Assembly: GCA_020698575.1 (NCBI GenBank)
Contig: CM036248.1
Coordinates: forward strand, 13,235,729 to 13,299,728
Direction of reading: 5' to 3'
Source of the DNA: Bostrychus sinensis
Lineage: Eukaryota; Chordata; Actinopteri; Gobiiformes; Eleotridae
DNA: 64,000 nt
A program made the position numbers and the translations under genes. Each line of letters opens with the position of its first letter. Position 1 is the first letter of the stretch. The notes beneath the pieces are model-generated. The model saw only the letters and a list, made by a program, of their open reading frames with translations. It searched no databases and had not been told where the DNA came from. Below are positions 32,391 through 43,998 of the stretch, one piece after another.

Positions 32391-32696
32391 CAGAGATGGA
32401 CGAAACACTACTTCAAAGTAATAATAGGCCACTCAAGTAGAAGAAGCTGTAGGCTACTCAACTAAATTATTATTTGAATTAAAAAAGTTAACATAAATAT
32501 ATTTGAATGTTTTTGCCTTTGTCCCCAAACCAGTAGCAAATCATGACCTACTAATTGCAAGGCCAGCATGCTACACACTTTTGCCACAAAGATTCATAAA
32601 TACTTTCATGTTTTACTTGAGCAAAAGTAACAGTTTTTCCAAAGATAAAAGTAAAAGTAGTCATAGAGTGCAGTATCTAATTATTTTCCACCTGTG
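32391..32696. repeat. ACTTTTACTT-family copy with inverted ends
   Basis: The left edge CAGAGATGGACGAAAC and the right edge ATTTTCCACCTGTG are inverted relatives, and AAGTAAAAGTAG words lie between. This supports a terminal-inverted-repeat origin for the family. It is intergenic. Confidence 0.55.
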
Positions 32697-33177
32697 GTTA
32701 AATCCTGTCTACAGCAGCTATAAATCTCCACCCTTTTATGATAGATGCCTCTTTACTTAAAATATGCATGCTTTAGCTTGCAACTGTGTGTTAATAGACA
32801 GACAGACACTGACATACTTACAGAGTGATACACATTTTAGATAAAGTGTGGCTGCAAATGGGGTCAGTGAAGCTAACGCAAGCTGAGGCATGTACTACTA
32901 GTTCTATAACTTTGTCTAACATACACGAAAGCATGTTATTTTCATATATGGTTACTTCATGTATAAATTCCCGCTAACTCTACAGAAACTTCTTGTGCCT
33001 CATTCTGAGCTTTGTAAATCCATCTAGATTTGTCTCATCATGATTGCTCCTGTCTACTTTTCCAAACTGGCAACACTCTATCAGCTCTTTTATCGACACT
33101 ATACAATAAACTACATAAACAGACAAGAAAGGCCAATTAAAACCACACATTTATGCTTTAAATGTTATATACCATTG

Positions 33178-33545
33178 TCAGAGATGAAAAGTAACAGTAT
33201 ACGTTTGCTCATGTCATATGATTAAGTACGTTTGCTGAAGAATAAATGCTTTCTGAGTACACAAAACATACTTACAGATTTACTAGAGGTTTTAAAGTTT
33301 CTAAATGAGTTTCTTTTTGTTTGTTTGCTTTTTTTCCTCTATGGCTATATGGTTACTATGGCAGCAGTAGTAGTGGTGATAGTAGTGGCGGTGATACTTT
33401 TGTTAGAAGTAGCAGTAATTGTAGTGGTTATAGAAGGAGCAACAGTAGTAGTGGTAGCTGTATTTTACCTTCTACTTGAGTACAGCTATTTTGATGTTAC
33501 AGTACTTTTACTTAATTTAGAGTACTCCTTTCACCCCTGGTACAG
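33178..33545. repeat. ACTTTTACTT-family element with GTA-triplet array
   Basis: The left part CAGAGATGAAAAGTAACAGT and the right part ACAGTACTTTTACTTAATTT belong to the ACTTTTACTT family. Between them, 33361-33465 is an imperfect GTAGTAGTGGTGATA-type triplet array. The arrangement is the same as at 14711-15310. The hydrophobic open frame across the array is a by-product of the triplets. Confidence 0.6.
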
Positions 33546-34189
33546 GTATGTAGGATACATGTTGTTCTGCTCTCATGTTTATTTGGCTTATGTTATTGTG
33601 GAAAGTTACTTGCCCTGGCTTTAGCGCTGTAAACAACTTCCACTCAGATGACCAGCCTCGCCTTCCTCTGACTTGCCCATTGCCCTTTTCCCCAAAGACG
33701 AAATACCCACCCCCTTAGCCCTAGCCCCTCTCCTATTTTCATTTCTCCAACACAGAGCTGCTGGCCCAGTTCATGAAGAGTCTATTTTAGTTCAGGCTCT
33801 TGTTGATGGCACTGGCTGGAGCTGAATTTCCTGGGTGACGATGTAAACAGACACTCAAACACATGGCCTGTCTGGTCACATCCATCACAGCGGGGAGGGG
33901 ACCCACACACAGGCAAAAGTGAAATGAATTTTGTTTGTCTCACACATGAAGGCAGTAACATAATATTATTTCATATTGTCCAAGAAACTCAGCCAACTTT
34001 CTAGCAATGAAAACATTTGAGAGCACCCCTGTGTAACGTGTGTATTATATTTTATCATAAATTAAAACAAGAGGGATTAGAAGCTCTCAGAGCGCACAGA
34101 TTTCCTCCAAGGCATTACATTTTCTCCATCGATCCAGATCAACACCAAAAACTAGTCATTAGTTCATTTACTGCCCCCTTGTGGCTGGG

Positions 34190-34280
34190 GTTAGTATCAT
34201 TATACTATTCCAACAGGGACTTGAACCCAGTACCTTCTGCACACAATGCTCAACCGATTGAGCTATACTAGTCAATGGTG
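34190..34280 (-). repeat. tRNA-derived SINE head or tRNA pseudogene
   Basis: On the minus strand, TAGCTCAATCGGTTGAGCA (A box and D arm) is followed by GGGTTCAAGTCCC (T arm and B box) at tRNA-like spacing. The acceptor stem does not close, so this is a tRNA-derived repeat or a dead copy, not a gene. Confidence 0.55.
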
Positions 34281-34344
34281 CTAACAAATAGCTTGTCCAT
34301 ATCCTGCAATGGTAACAAATATGTTTAAAAATTCTTGGATCCGC

Positions 34345-34523
34345 ATGTTGTGGCTGAGGCGCTTGGGGTGTCTGCAGCCTGCCTTGGTGTTGTCAGTTCA
34401 AGTCTGGACTCTGAGAGTTTGCCGAATGTCTGTCACTGCTCTCCTTTCTATTTCCTACTATACTGTCCTATAAATAAAGCTTAAAATGGCCAAAATAAAT
34501 ATCATAAAAAAAAAAAAAAAAAA
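34345..34523 (+). mobile_element. tRNA-derived SINE with poly(A) tail
   Basis: A degenerate tRNA-like head (GTGGCTGAGGCGCTTGG, then AGTTCAAGTCTGG) leads into CTCCTTTCTATTTCCTACTA, CTGTCCTATAAATAAAG and AAAATGGCCAAAATAAATATC, then an A-run at 34506-34522. This plan is that of an abundant teleost SINE whose 3' part reads CTGTCCTATCxAATAAAGGCAAAA. The copy is intergenic and inactive. Confidence 0.65.
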
Positions 34524-37147
34524 TCCAGGATCCAGACATTGTTTTGGATCCACATGAAAAATTAACACATTGTTTCCTGGCACAGGCTAAATAAAATAAA
34601 TTAAAAACAACAATGTCAGCAACATAAATCAACATATGGTCCCTTGTGGAGTTAAAAAAAAAAAAAAACATTATTTCCACAGCAGAGTGCACCCAGCTCA
34701 CACTACCACCCAATGTTACCATCTTATAAGAGGATGTATCTCATTTTAAACTGTTGTAACAACAACTTAACACTCCCATTTGAGTTCAGGGCAGTAAATT
34801 ACAATTGCTGACACATTAAGTAGCATTGGCTTCAGTGTATGAGGTAATTGCATTTTGTAACTTGACTCACAACAAATTTCTTTAATAACCTTTAAACATT
34901 GGGATAGATTTCCTGCAGACTGAACAGTAATTGCTTTGCTTAAGAGATAACCTTTAATCCCTTTATCTTGTTATTGCTCAATTTTGTTAGAACTTGCAGG
35001 ACAGCTCTGCAGATTATCTAATGGCATGGTACCTTGATTTTTTGTTTTATCATTAGTCAAATTTGTCACCACAATAGCTGGCATAGATTTCTGCAGCTGT
35101 AAGCATTGCGCATATGTCAGCACTGTGGCCTGATCATTTTCTGAACTCGCGTTGTACAGCCACTTTTCCACCGTACTTCTTATATCTGCTTACATACAGA
35201 CTCTATTTTCATTGTGAATGGCAGCTGCTCTTGGTATGCTACTATACGCACATACATCCCGTAATCGAGATGATGTTTCATAATCTCCCCACCTCTTGTA
35301 TATCACGGCACACAGGCTTTGGGCACATACTATGCAGTACAGGGACTGTCTGTGCTTTTATGATATGGTACTGCTGTAAACTATCTGTGCATTTGCAAGT
35401 TAGTGTTAATTAATCTACTTGGGCTTTATGGCGTCATATTAAAAGCAGCAAACAGAGTGAGGGACAGAGTTGGAAGCAGAAGTGTGTACACAAGAGCTAC
35501 AGCAGCCAGAGCAGTGAATGTTGTCATAACAGAAAAGTGAACAGACAGGACTTACTTAGTAAACAAGACCACCTGACTCATTCACAGAGTTTCACTTTGA
35601 TAACTACTTCCTGATTTAATATCAAATCATCTACAAAATCACCAAATGATGTGAGCTATTGAATACTTTGAGCAATGATCTGTTGGTACAAATAAGTTAC
35701 TATTTCTCCACATAGTACTTTTATACAGACAGCTTTCTCAGCGAAGAGCTGCCACCTCTGGGTAAACAGCAGAGTTTAAAGCACTACATAATCTTTTTGG
35801 CTTTAGATTAGATAACGTCTGGTTGAAGATAATATAAATAGATAATTTCCAGATCAGACTTGGCAAGTACTGTGTGTTTTGTAATTTCAATGCAAATTTT
35901 GGCAAATGTTTATACCACTCATTTTAAAGTTCATAAGCCTTTTATAATTGTAAAATAAAATGCGATTGTGTAGCAATTTCATTTATTAAACTGGCACTTT
36001 TAAGAGGCAACACTTTCAGACAAAACAAACAAAGTTTAAAGTGCTGACCAATCAGAAAAACATCAATGGAAATTTTGGTGCATGTCTATATCATTCAGTC
36101 TAAGTTTACAGAATAAATAAGTTAATAGCTTTAATAAGTTAATTTAGCCCTTTTATAGAACACAATGCATTTAAACTGAGAGTCCTTTATTGGCATTTGG
36201 AGGCTATACCTTCAGAAAATAGACATAGAGTAACTAATGCTGGCTAATCAGAAAAAAAGGTGTAGACATTGTTACTGTACTGCACTGCAACGTTATCTGC
36301 ATTGTTACTGATAAAAAAGAATTAAATTACAACATGTTTTTTTATTATAAAACACAGCACGACATCTGTGTATTGTTGACTATTTTATGTCCAAACGCAC
36401 CCATGTTTCTAATACAGGCGTGTATCACATTCAGTCCTAACAACCAAAATAAAACCCATGTGGCAAAACACGCAGCTCTTATTGGAGTTACAAAATGTTC
36501 AACAAGCATCGCAGTTCCAGGAATTTCTAGTGCTCACAAAACTTTGGTAGACTGGTAGTAGGGGGACATCTGCTGGACGAAGAGCTGTATTGCTCGACAG
36601 TACTGAGAGAATGAATTGGTAAAAGACAACCTAAAACCATTTAGCTTGTGCAATAAAATCAGACGAGGCCAGACATCTGCAACCTATGGAAAGGGAAAAG
36701 TAGACGACTGTGAAACAAACCTGCATCTGCACCATCTTGTCAATTTAAAATAAAACTCTCTTCATGTTTTCCAGTATATGTGAAGGAGTTAACTGTTAAT
36801 AAACTGTTTTAGCCTCAATTGTCCAATGCAGTGGCACGTACAGACTGATAAGAAGTGCCACACATGTGCACCAACAAAGAAAGTTGTCTAAGTGAGAAAA
36901 TCAGAGCAGCATTTAACACAGTTAGTTCTTAATTTGCAATTATTAATGACACCCCATTTGTTATTTCATTTATAGGCTAAGCAATTTTTGTGGATTTAAA
37001 TTGGTTACAGATTACAGATTCAAATTTTGTATTTTTTGGGAATAATTGGCTTTTTGGATCCAAAAGGTTGCAGACCTCTGGACTAGGCTATTTCCTTGAC
37101 TAATTAGCCTACATAATAATTTCCATATGACCACAACCAGGCCTTAA

Positions 37148-37678
37148 CAGTGGTGGAAAAAGTACTTAATTTCTTTATTTAAATAAAAGTAAGCTACAGA
37201 TAAATGTGCAAAAATTTAATCAAATAAAAGTAAAACTTAAAATTTCTTTTCTAACTATAAGTATAAAAGTACTTACTTTTAAATGTACTTGCACGAAAAA
37301 GAGTAACAGTATTTCGCACTCCACAACTCATTAATGTGTAAAATATGAGCTTTCCTGAAAAACTGTTATTACTAATGAAATTATCAAACTGAAGACACTG
37401 AATCTGTCGCTGAGGTCTTCTGTCTTTATTATTTTGATGTTTCTAAAGGAGTACTACTTTACTGCATCTTTTATATTTAAGTACTCTGTGTCTACAATGA
37501 GGATACGACAAAAACACACGATTTAAAACCAAAACTCAAAATACTTTGCACCTACTTCAAACCAGCTCATAAATGCAGTGGAGTAAAAAGTATTGACACT
37601 TGCTCTAAAATGTAGTGCAGTAAGTAAAATTTACACCACTAAGATGAATGAATGAAAATCCGTTACATTCCACCACTG
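37148..37678. mobile_element. ACTTTTACTT-family element with intact ends
   Basis: The left end CAGTGGTGGAAAAAG and the right end CATTCCACCACTG are inverted copies, making this the best-delimited member of the family here. The 531-bp body is rich in AAGTACTT and AAAAGTA words and has no long frame. An imperfect 28-base direct repeat flanks it (37116-37143 and 37679-37706, 25 of 28 identical by eye), much longer than an ordinary target duplication. Confidence 0.65.
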
Positions 37679-37899
37679 ATAATCTCCATAGGACCACAAC
37701 TAGGCCAGTGGTTAATTATTTCCCGATCATTAGTCACTCATTTAGGGGTATTTCCAGTCCTAATGGTAGCGTCATTGACCCGGTGGCGATATAGGTCTTT
37801 TTTATCTCCGTTTCAAGTCAGCTGATCGTGAAGTCAACGCTTTCCCCGGTACACGCCTCCTTGTTCTTCAATCTCGCTTTCTATTGGTCGACGCGATGA

Positions 37900-38183
37900 C
37901 TGACAGCCATAATCAGCCAATCGCGTGTTGCGTTTCCTAGCAGCGGCCCTCCCAGTGACGTTACGTGACGTGATGTGATGTGACGCCGCTGAGCCGGTGA
38001 TGGTGCTGTGGGCTGCTGCTGCTGCTGAGTGAGTTTCAGTCAGAGGAGCGTGTCGCATACAGCGGTAAAAAAACAAATAATAACTAAAATAAAGCAAGAG
38101 TGATAAGCTACATAACCACAACCAGATTATTTCAGAGCAGCTTCATTTTATTTACCGCGCACCGAAGCACAGTTCACGTGGAG
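37900..38183 (+). promoter_or_regulatory. cystm1 promoter and 5' UTR exon
   Basis: A GC-rich patch holds a run of CRE half-site-like words, GTGACGTTACGTGACGTGATG at 37955-37975 being the densest, then GATGTGACGCC. The leader runs through CACGTGGAG to a strong donor GTAAGTG at 38184, so the non-coding first exon probably ends at 38183. It would splice to the acceptor before 43980, where the coding exon begins. The start site is not determined. Confidence 0.6.
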
Positions 38184-39139
38184 GTAAGTGCGTTAAACTC
38201 CTTTTTCTCGTTGTTTTGTGAAGTGAAAACTGAGGAGAGGGTTGTGGCCTTCAAGCAGGTGCTACTCCATCATACGTTAAGCCTAATGCCACTAAATCTT
38301 GCACATTTAACCAACTATTACTAAGGCTAAAGTTGTTACCTTATCAAATACATTTATTAACTGTTACAATATTAATTACAATATGTTATCGCATAGTAAA
38401 GAGCTTGTACACTAGCGTTAGCTCCTGGGAGTAAGTGTTACTTTATGCTGTTGTGACAAAGATGGTGACAGTGAAAGTGAATGTTGGCCTCCATTACTGA
38501 GCTGTAACACTTTACTTTTAGTATAGTAGCTTATTTATATTATATAGGTCGTGCACCTGTTCCTTCGTTTGACATTTGTCTTTTGTTTTTTTGTGTTTGT
38601 TCAAGGAGTAAGTAAACATCTGTAGGTTTTCTATGTTACTTTTGTTAAGACCTTAGTGATTTGGGTAAGGTGTAATCTATGGGAAAATGTAGTAGGAAGA
38701 GGGAGACATGTTGAGTATAATAACATATTAACATATAAAATATTAATACTACCACACAGTCTGTTCTTTTGAGATATTATGTGTGTCTTTTCCTACGTTA
38801 TTTCCCAATAGGATTTAATAGGAAATGGTAAAATCATTTAACCAGGTTTATGCATTTGATTTTAAGCATTTTTTTTGTACTGTACCTTTTGTCCCACTAT
38901 TGTAATTAAAATATCTTACATTTTCAAGCAGGAAATGTTATTATAGTTGAATATGATAGTAATAGATAGTAGTACTGTTATATTTTCATATTTTGACAAC
39001 TTTGATGATTCAAGTAAGTAGTATTCAATATTTTAGGTTCAACGTAACATTATTCAAAAAGCCATACGATAGGTCTCCTTAGTTACCTTTGTCCAGCCTC
39101 ACTGTTATGCTACAATATGTTACATGTTGAATTGGAAAA

Positions 39140-39463
39140 CTAGACAAAACACAGCAGTAGTACAGTAGAAGTAGTAGTAGTAGTAGCAGTAGCAGTAGTA
39201 GTAGTAGTGGTAGTAGTAGTACTGTATTTCCCACAGATTTCTATGGTGGCACTGGCGGTCCTTAATAAAACATTTTTTGGAGTAAAAATGTCAGTTAATG
39301 TCTCTGTTTAGTCTTTAAGCAGTCCCTTTTTAGTACAGTGTAGTTATTTTTATATTTTTATGGCAAAGAAACAAAACATATCACCTTTTCTACCTATTTA
39401 TTGTCCAGCTTATTTTTAGACTATGGGGTGCCACCATAGTCTTCTCAGTTAATGGGAAACACT

Positions 39464-39502
<39 letters not shown>
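39140..39502. repeat. Paired AGT/GTA triplet arrays
   Basis: Two runs of AGT units, at about 39164-39222 and 39463-39501, flank some 240 bases. That spacer starts CCCACAGATTTCTATGGTGGCA and ends with GGGTGCCACCATAG...GGGAAACACTG, which is partly inverted with respect to its start. The triplet runs therefore sit at the two edges of an inverted-repeat unit. Confidence 0.55.
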
Positions 39503-41025
39503 CATAAAGCCTATTTAGGGAATGTATTGGGATCCTTATGGTATTATGCAGTCTAGCTTCCACCCAAATGCTGTTAGTTTAGTTTCAAACATTAATCTGT
39601 AGTTGTTTCCAATATTACTTTCTGAAATATGGAGTGCTGCCAGTTTGTCTCCATTTTGTTTCTGTAGCTACATGATATTTCACTCCCATGATTTGGAAAC
39701 ATTGTCTACCACTAACAACAACAAAGGTCACACATGCAAATCTGTTTTTCCCGGCAGTGGCGTGTGACTTTTGGCTGTGACTTGTGAACACCACTTCTTC
39801 TTCTTCTTCTTCTCAAAACGTAACCTTAAACCATCGGTCCACTAAGCTCAAGGTGATGCATTGGCCGCCAGTATCAGTCTCATATTACTCGTTATTGAAA
39901 AGGCGTCATTCAAGCAAGCCCTTACTCATTCTCTATTCAGTAATGTGACCCGGTGCAGTTGATGTGGGAGGTGAAAAGGCCTGGGTGCGACTGAAATGTC
40001 TCGTTTAAACAGTGGGGGAGATAGGGAAATGTGTGTTAATTGTGTTAGATTACGGCTTCTCGATGCCTTAAGGTGCAATCAATACAAATATCCAGGGATT
40101 GCTGTTCTGTTCCCATTGGACCACAGTTACTATAGCTGCCGCAGAGACCCATACCATCTGTCAAACAAGAGCTGCTGCCAGGTGATGGGCTGTCCTAACA
40201 ACCACTAAGGTTTTTCAGTACACAATAAGAAATAGCCATCTGTAAGTTTAGGGAAGTGGTCTTTCAACAATTTTCCACTAAGCTAAAAAAAACAAACCTC
40301 TTATCTTCAAGCCTAACACCTGTCACTTAAATTTGTTTATATATTAACTAATCAATAACAATTGTATCATTACAATTTAGTTTATCAGTACACCTTGAAC
40401 CTAATAATACAATGTACATTTTCCATTAGAGATAAATATATCAAAATGAGATAAAGCTATTGTCTGTTTGCACATGGAAAAAAAGTGTTCATCAACCTTT
40501 CCTGGAACATTACTGTATAATGTGAACATGTCACAGTTCTGTTTTAACAAAATCTAAAAGAGTAGATTAAATTTGATGAACCTAAAAACACATGACGAAG
40601 CAGGACCATGAGGCACTCTGTTATAAAAATAGATAAAGATAGATAAAAAATAAAGATAGATAAAAAGGCTTTATTGTTTTATTGAAAACATTTATTAAAC
40701 AGGAGAAGGACAAAACAACCTAAATCAAAACGGCAAAACTATTTCTGTTCTGTTATTGTGTCTCATCTATATTGAATACATTTTTTTTTGTGATTTGACA
40801 ACATATAATTAATAAAATAATAAATATAGAGGCCTGAAATCATTAAAATAAACAATAAAGCCTTAATTTACCTAATTTACCGATTTGTGTGAACTCAGAT
40901 CTGTGTAAAACCCATCACACCAACATATTTACATCTTTTGTGCTTCTCATCAACATGAGTATGAAATTTATTATCAGTTGAAAGTTTGCAGTAAGTTGCA
41001 TTTTTCTGCTTTGCCTTTTAGGGCA

Positions 41026-41100
41026 GTGGTTTTCAAATGGGTGGTCAGGACCCAAATGCTGGTCGCAGGGGGGTAGTACTGTATATATTGCACCGCATTT
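41026..41100. repeat. hAT-like left terminus
   Basis: GCAGTGGTTTTCAAATGGGTGG followed by TCAGGACCCAAATGCTGGTCGC, mentioned as landmarks, is the typical left edge of a fish hAT element. A matching right end is not found nearby, so the copy is truncated or too diverged to pair. Confidence 0.45.
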
Positions 41101-42825
41101 GATGCTTACATTGTTTTAATACATGAAATGATTTGTAGTAAAATGATCGGGGCTGAAACAGCTAATTGGATTCATTGATTATAATTGAATATTGAAATAA
41201 TTATCAACTAATTTAGTAATAATTGTTCCTCTGAAGCATAGCCTAGCCCGACATATCCACTTTCCTGGCTACTTCTGGAGTATACATAGACTCGGAAACA
41301 TGCCATGTGCTGAGAGAGGAGGATTTATTACCAAGGACAGAGCAGCAGAGCCACAGAAACAGTCATCATGCATTTACTCGCGCTTCACTATCTGATTATT
41401 AATTGATTCATCGGGAAAACAAAACAAGCAGACCAGCTGGGGGAACAATAGTTGAAAATGAAATAGTGTTATGTTACACAGCAGGAGCACAATCCAGTCT
41501 TCTCTAACTATAAAATATATTTTTTGGTTCAGATTGTCAGGAGTTATTAGGTTATGTTTTATGAGTGCACAGTAGCAATAATAACTTTCCTGCACTTGAC
41601 TTCTCCTTAACCTGCTGTGTGAGAGTTTTCATGTGACTGTGCTAAAAGCTCCCTCTATGCTATTTAGATGTTTATAGTGTACATATACAAAGTGACAGAA
41701 GAATCCTGTGAGGCCTAGAGTCACTGTCCTCTCCTTGGCTCGGTTTTCTTTTCTTTAGCTCTTGTATGTGAGCAGACGCAGACATGTCATTTACCGCATG
41801 TGGTTTGTTATTAAGCTCTATCAGGATCCATTAGTGCTTGTTTTGTTCGAAGGTACTTCTCACGAGGAACAAATGCCCTTAAGTGCCTGAGTGTTATGCA
41901 AACAACTGTTAAAACCTCCATCATCAAAAGCTAAAATGTGTGCTAAATCTCAAACATAAATAGGAACAGCAGCCCTTAGTAATATCTGACGTGTGTTTCT
42001 TCCAAGTCTTTTTTCTCCCATGATTCATTTGCTTAGCCTCACCCGTAGCATGACACAGCCTTATCTATTTGCCTAGTCCTTGTGTGCATACCAAGATAAT
42101 CACGCTTATCTGTGCAAGCCTTGATCCTGTCTCTGATTTACCTCTGAATCATTTCGTCTGATGTTGCAAACCTGTGCATTGCTTTTTAAAAGAGTCTATC
42201 TACACTTGAATGCCATGAAACGTTAGTAAGGGTATGCTGGGATTTAAGAAGACACCTGTATCTTGAATGTGCCGTTTTGTTATGAGAAACGGTTGCATCA
42301 TTTTCATGCTTGCCTGAAATTGTTGTGCTAGTCCGAGACTCTGAGGATTTCATCTCCTAATGCGACTCTAGAGGTTCGGCTGTGTACACTTGATACACTC
42401 CAGCACACAGCCAAGCACGTCAGGCAGGACTCCTATAAGCTTCTCTAGCCTTACTTGCTTCCTTTCCACATTTGTCTCTGAGTTCATAAACTCGCCCAAA
42501 TCCAAACAATGTCAGGCTCAAGCTTATCTGTCCACAGTCCGCACCACTGGTGGTTTGACAAACAGTGTGGCAGTACTGTCGCGAGTGACGGGTTTTAGGT
42601 TTGCCATCAGCAACAAGCCTCTTAGGGAAACTCGTAAACAACACAGTGACGTCAAAAAAAGTTACAAATTCCTAACATTATTATATTATTTTACTTTTGT
42701 AGTAGTTTGTTGCCTACAGCTTATGAGTTGTTGTTACCATGGTTGGCTAAACATAATCATGGTAGGCGTTCACTACTCTGTGCTTCATCCAATCACCTTC
42801 AAATATTCGACTTAAATTTTTCTCA

Positions 42826-43165
42826 TTGACGTTTTGAAAAATCCGTATATTAAAAGTTCAACCGCTCAAGGTAGGCCAATCAGCTATGTAGTACCTCATT
42901 ACCATAAAACTATTAATTTTGCTATAAACATGTATCTGAAACATGTCAAAAGGCAAAGTTACAAACGCAATTTGCTGAACTTTCAAGTTTTGGTTAATCG
43001 TTTTGATAAAAATTAATTGTGTTATCGTCCGGAGTTACCATAGAGCTGATTAGCCTCCACCGAGCTTTTAAACTCTTAATATAGGCATTTTTTGAAAAGT
43101 CTATGGGAAAAATAAATGGGAATTTTACTTCCAGAACTGGGCGTGGCCAGTCACTGTTGAGCTCT
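42826..43165. repeat. Foldback repeat, copy 1
   Basis: It shares about 340 bases with 47632-48003. The common landmarks are ATGTATCTGAAAC, GTCAAAAGGCAAAGTTACAAA, GGGAATTTTACTTC and GGGCGTGGCCAGTCACTGTT. Its two halves are partly inverted copies of each other: GAAAAATCCGTATAT near the left answers to the TTTTTGAAAAGTC region on the right. No transposase is seen. Confidence 0.6.
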
Positions 43166-43998
43166 TTTCCAGATTGATATGCTGGGTGTTTCTCAATACC
43201 CAGGATCCTTCCTCTGGAGTCAGCCCCTCTGAAGCAAACCTGAGTGTCTTGTTAATGTTGCGTGTGAACATTTTTAAACCTGCTTGGGAGATTGTGTGTT
43301 GCATTGTGTCATGTGATCAAATCTTGCACATTAAAAACCTACCCCTTCATGAGTGGAACCAGCAGTATTGAACATTTGTAGAGTGTCTTCAGGTCTGCTG
43401 TGTACCAATTTGTAGTGAGGCGAGACCACAGAGGTGCATCCTTTGTGAATTAGCCAAATGGAGGAGACGAGCTTTGGAGGAGGTGGGGGGTTTTAACCAT
43501 TTGGAACAGTACTTGACGAGGCACTGATGATGTGACCTCTTGTCCATATTCTTCTCTCTTTCTATGAACACACCTGTGACCAACAGCACTGCACCACTCA
43601 TTGTTATGACCTGTACATTTAGGCCACGTGACATAGTCAAATATAAATGGTGTTGTTTTTTTATTCATTTTATTTGTCACTGGTGCCCAACAAACACATA
43701 TTTCAGCAGGTTATTGTCATCCATTTTGTTTCACGGTAATCTTATTGTCCAAATACAATGATTAAATGCAGCCTGTTTTTTAAATATGGTTGGGCATTTA
43801 TTACTTTTTCTTCTGCTTATGAGCACCATGGATATAATTTTAGATATCGGAGGAAAGGAAATGACTAAATGATTTTTCCTTGGGAACTGACAGTGATGAA
43901 TCTATAGGCGGTTGCTTTAGCTCTGTAATACTGTTAAACTTGACGTTATAATAAAAACACATTCATTTTTCTGTTTTAGGTGATCGTTTACGCCAAAG

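Larger units (their letters stand above)
29660..37147. other. Gene-free interval with scattered repeats
   Basis: No coding exon is supported across about 7.5 kb between eif4ebp3l and the cystm1 promoter. Repeats are listed separately (31070, 31436, 32391, 33178, 34190, 34345). The stretches 29700-31070, 32700-33170 and 34730-37100 show no recognised repeat. The part near 34850-35400 looks complex and non-repetitive and is the best place here to look for a conserved non-coding element, though nothing in a single sequence proves it. Confidence 0.45.
38184..43979 (+). other. cystm1 intron 1
   Basis: The inferred 5.8-kb intron lies between the leader exon and the coding exon. It holds GTA-triplet arrays (39160-39230 and 39463-39500), a TTC run near 39797-39812, an hAT-like left end near 41026, and a foldback repeat at 42826-43165. 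No additional exon is recognised. Confidence 0.5.

Noticed and set aside
33232..33624. 130-codon hydrophobic frame
   Set aside because: The valine-rich stretch is the reading of a GTAGTGGTG triplet array in a repeat element. It looks like a membrane protein only by composition.
34205..34275. tRNA gene on the minus strand
   Set aside because: The D and T arms look good but the seven-base acceptor stem does not pair. It is best read as a SINE head or pseudogene.
42390..42815. 141-codon plus-strand frame in cystm1 intron 1
   Set aside because: No recognised domain, no start context, and it runs up to a foldback repeat; probably a chance frame.
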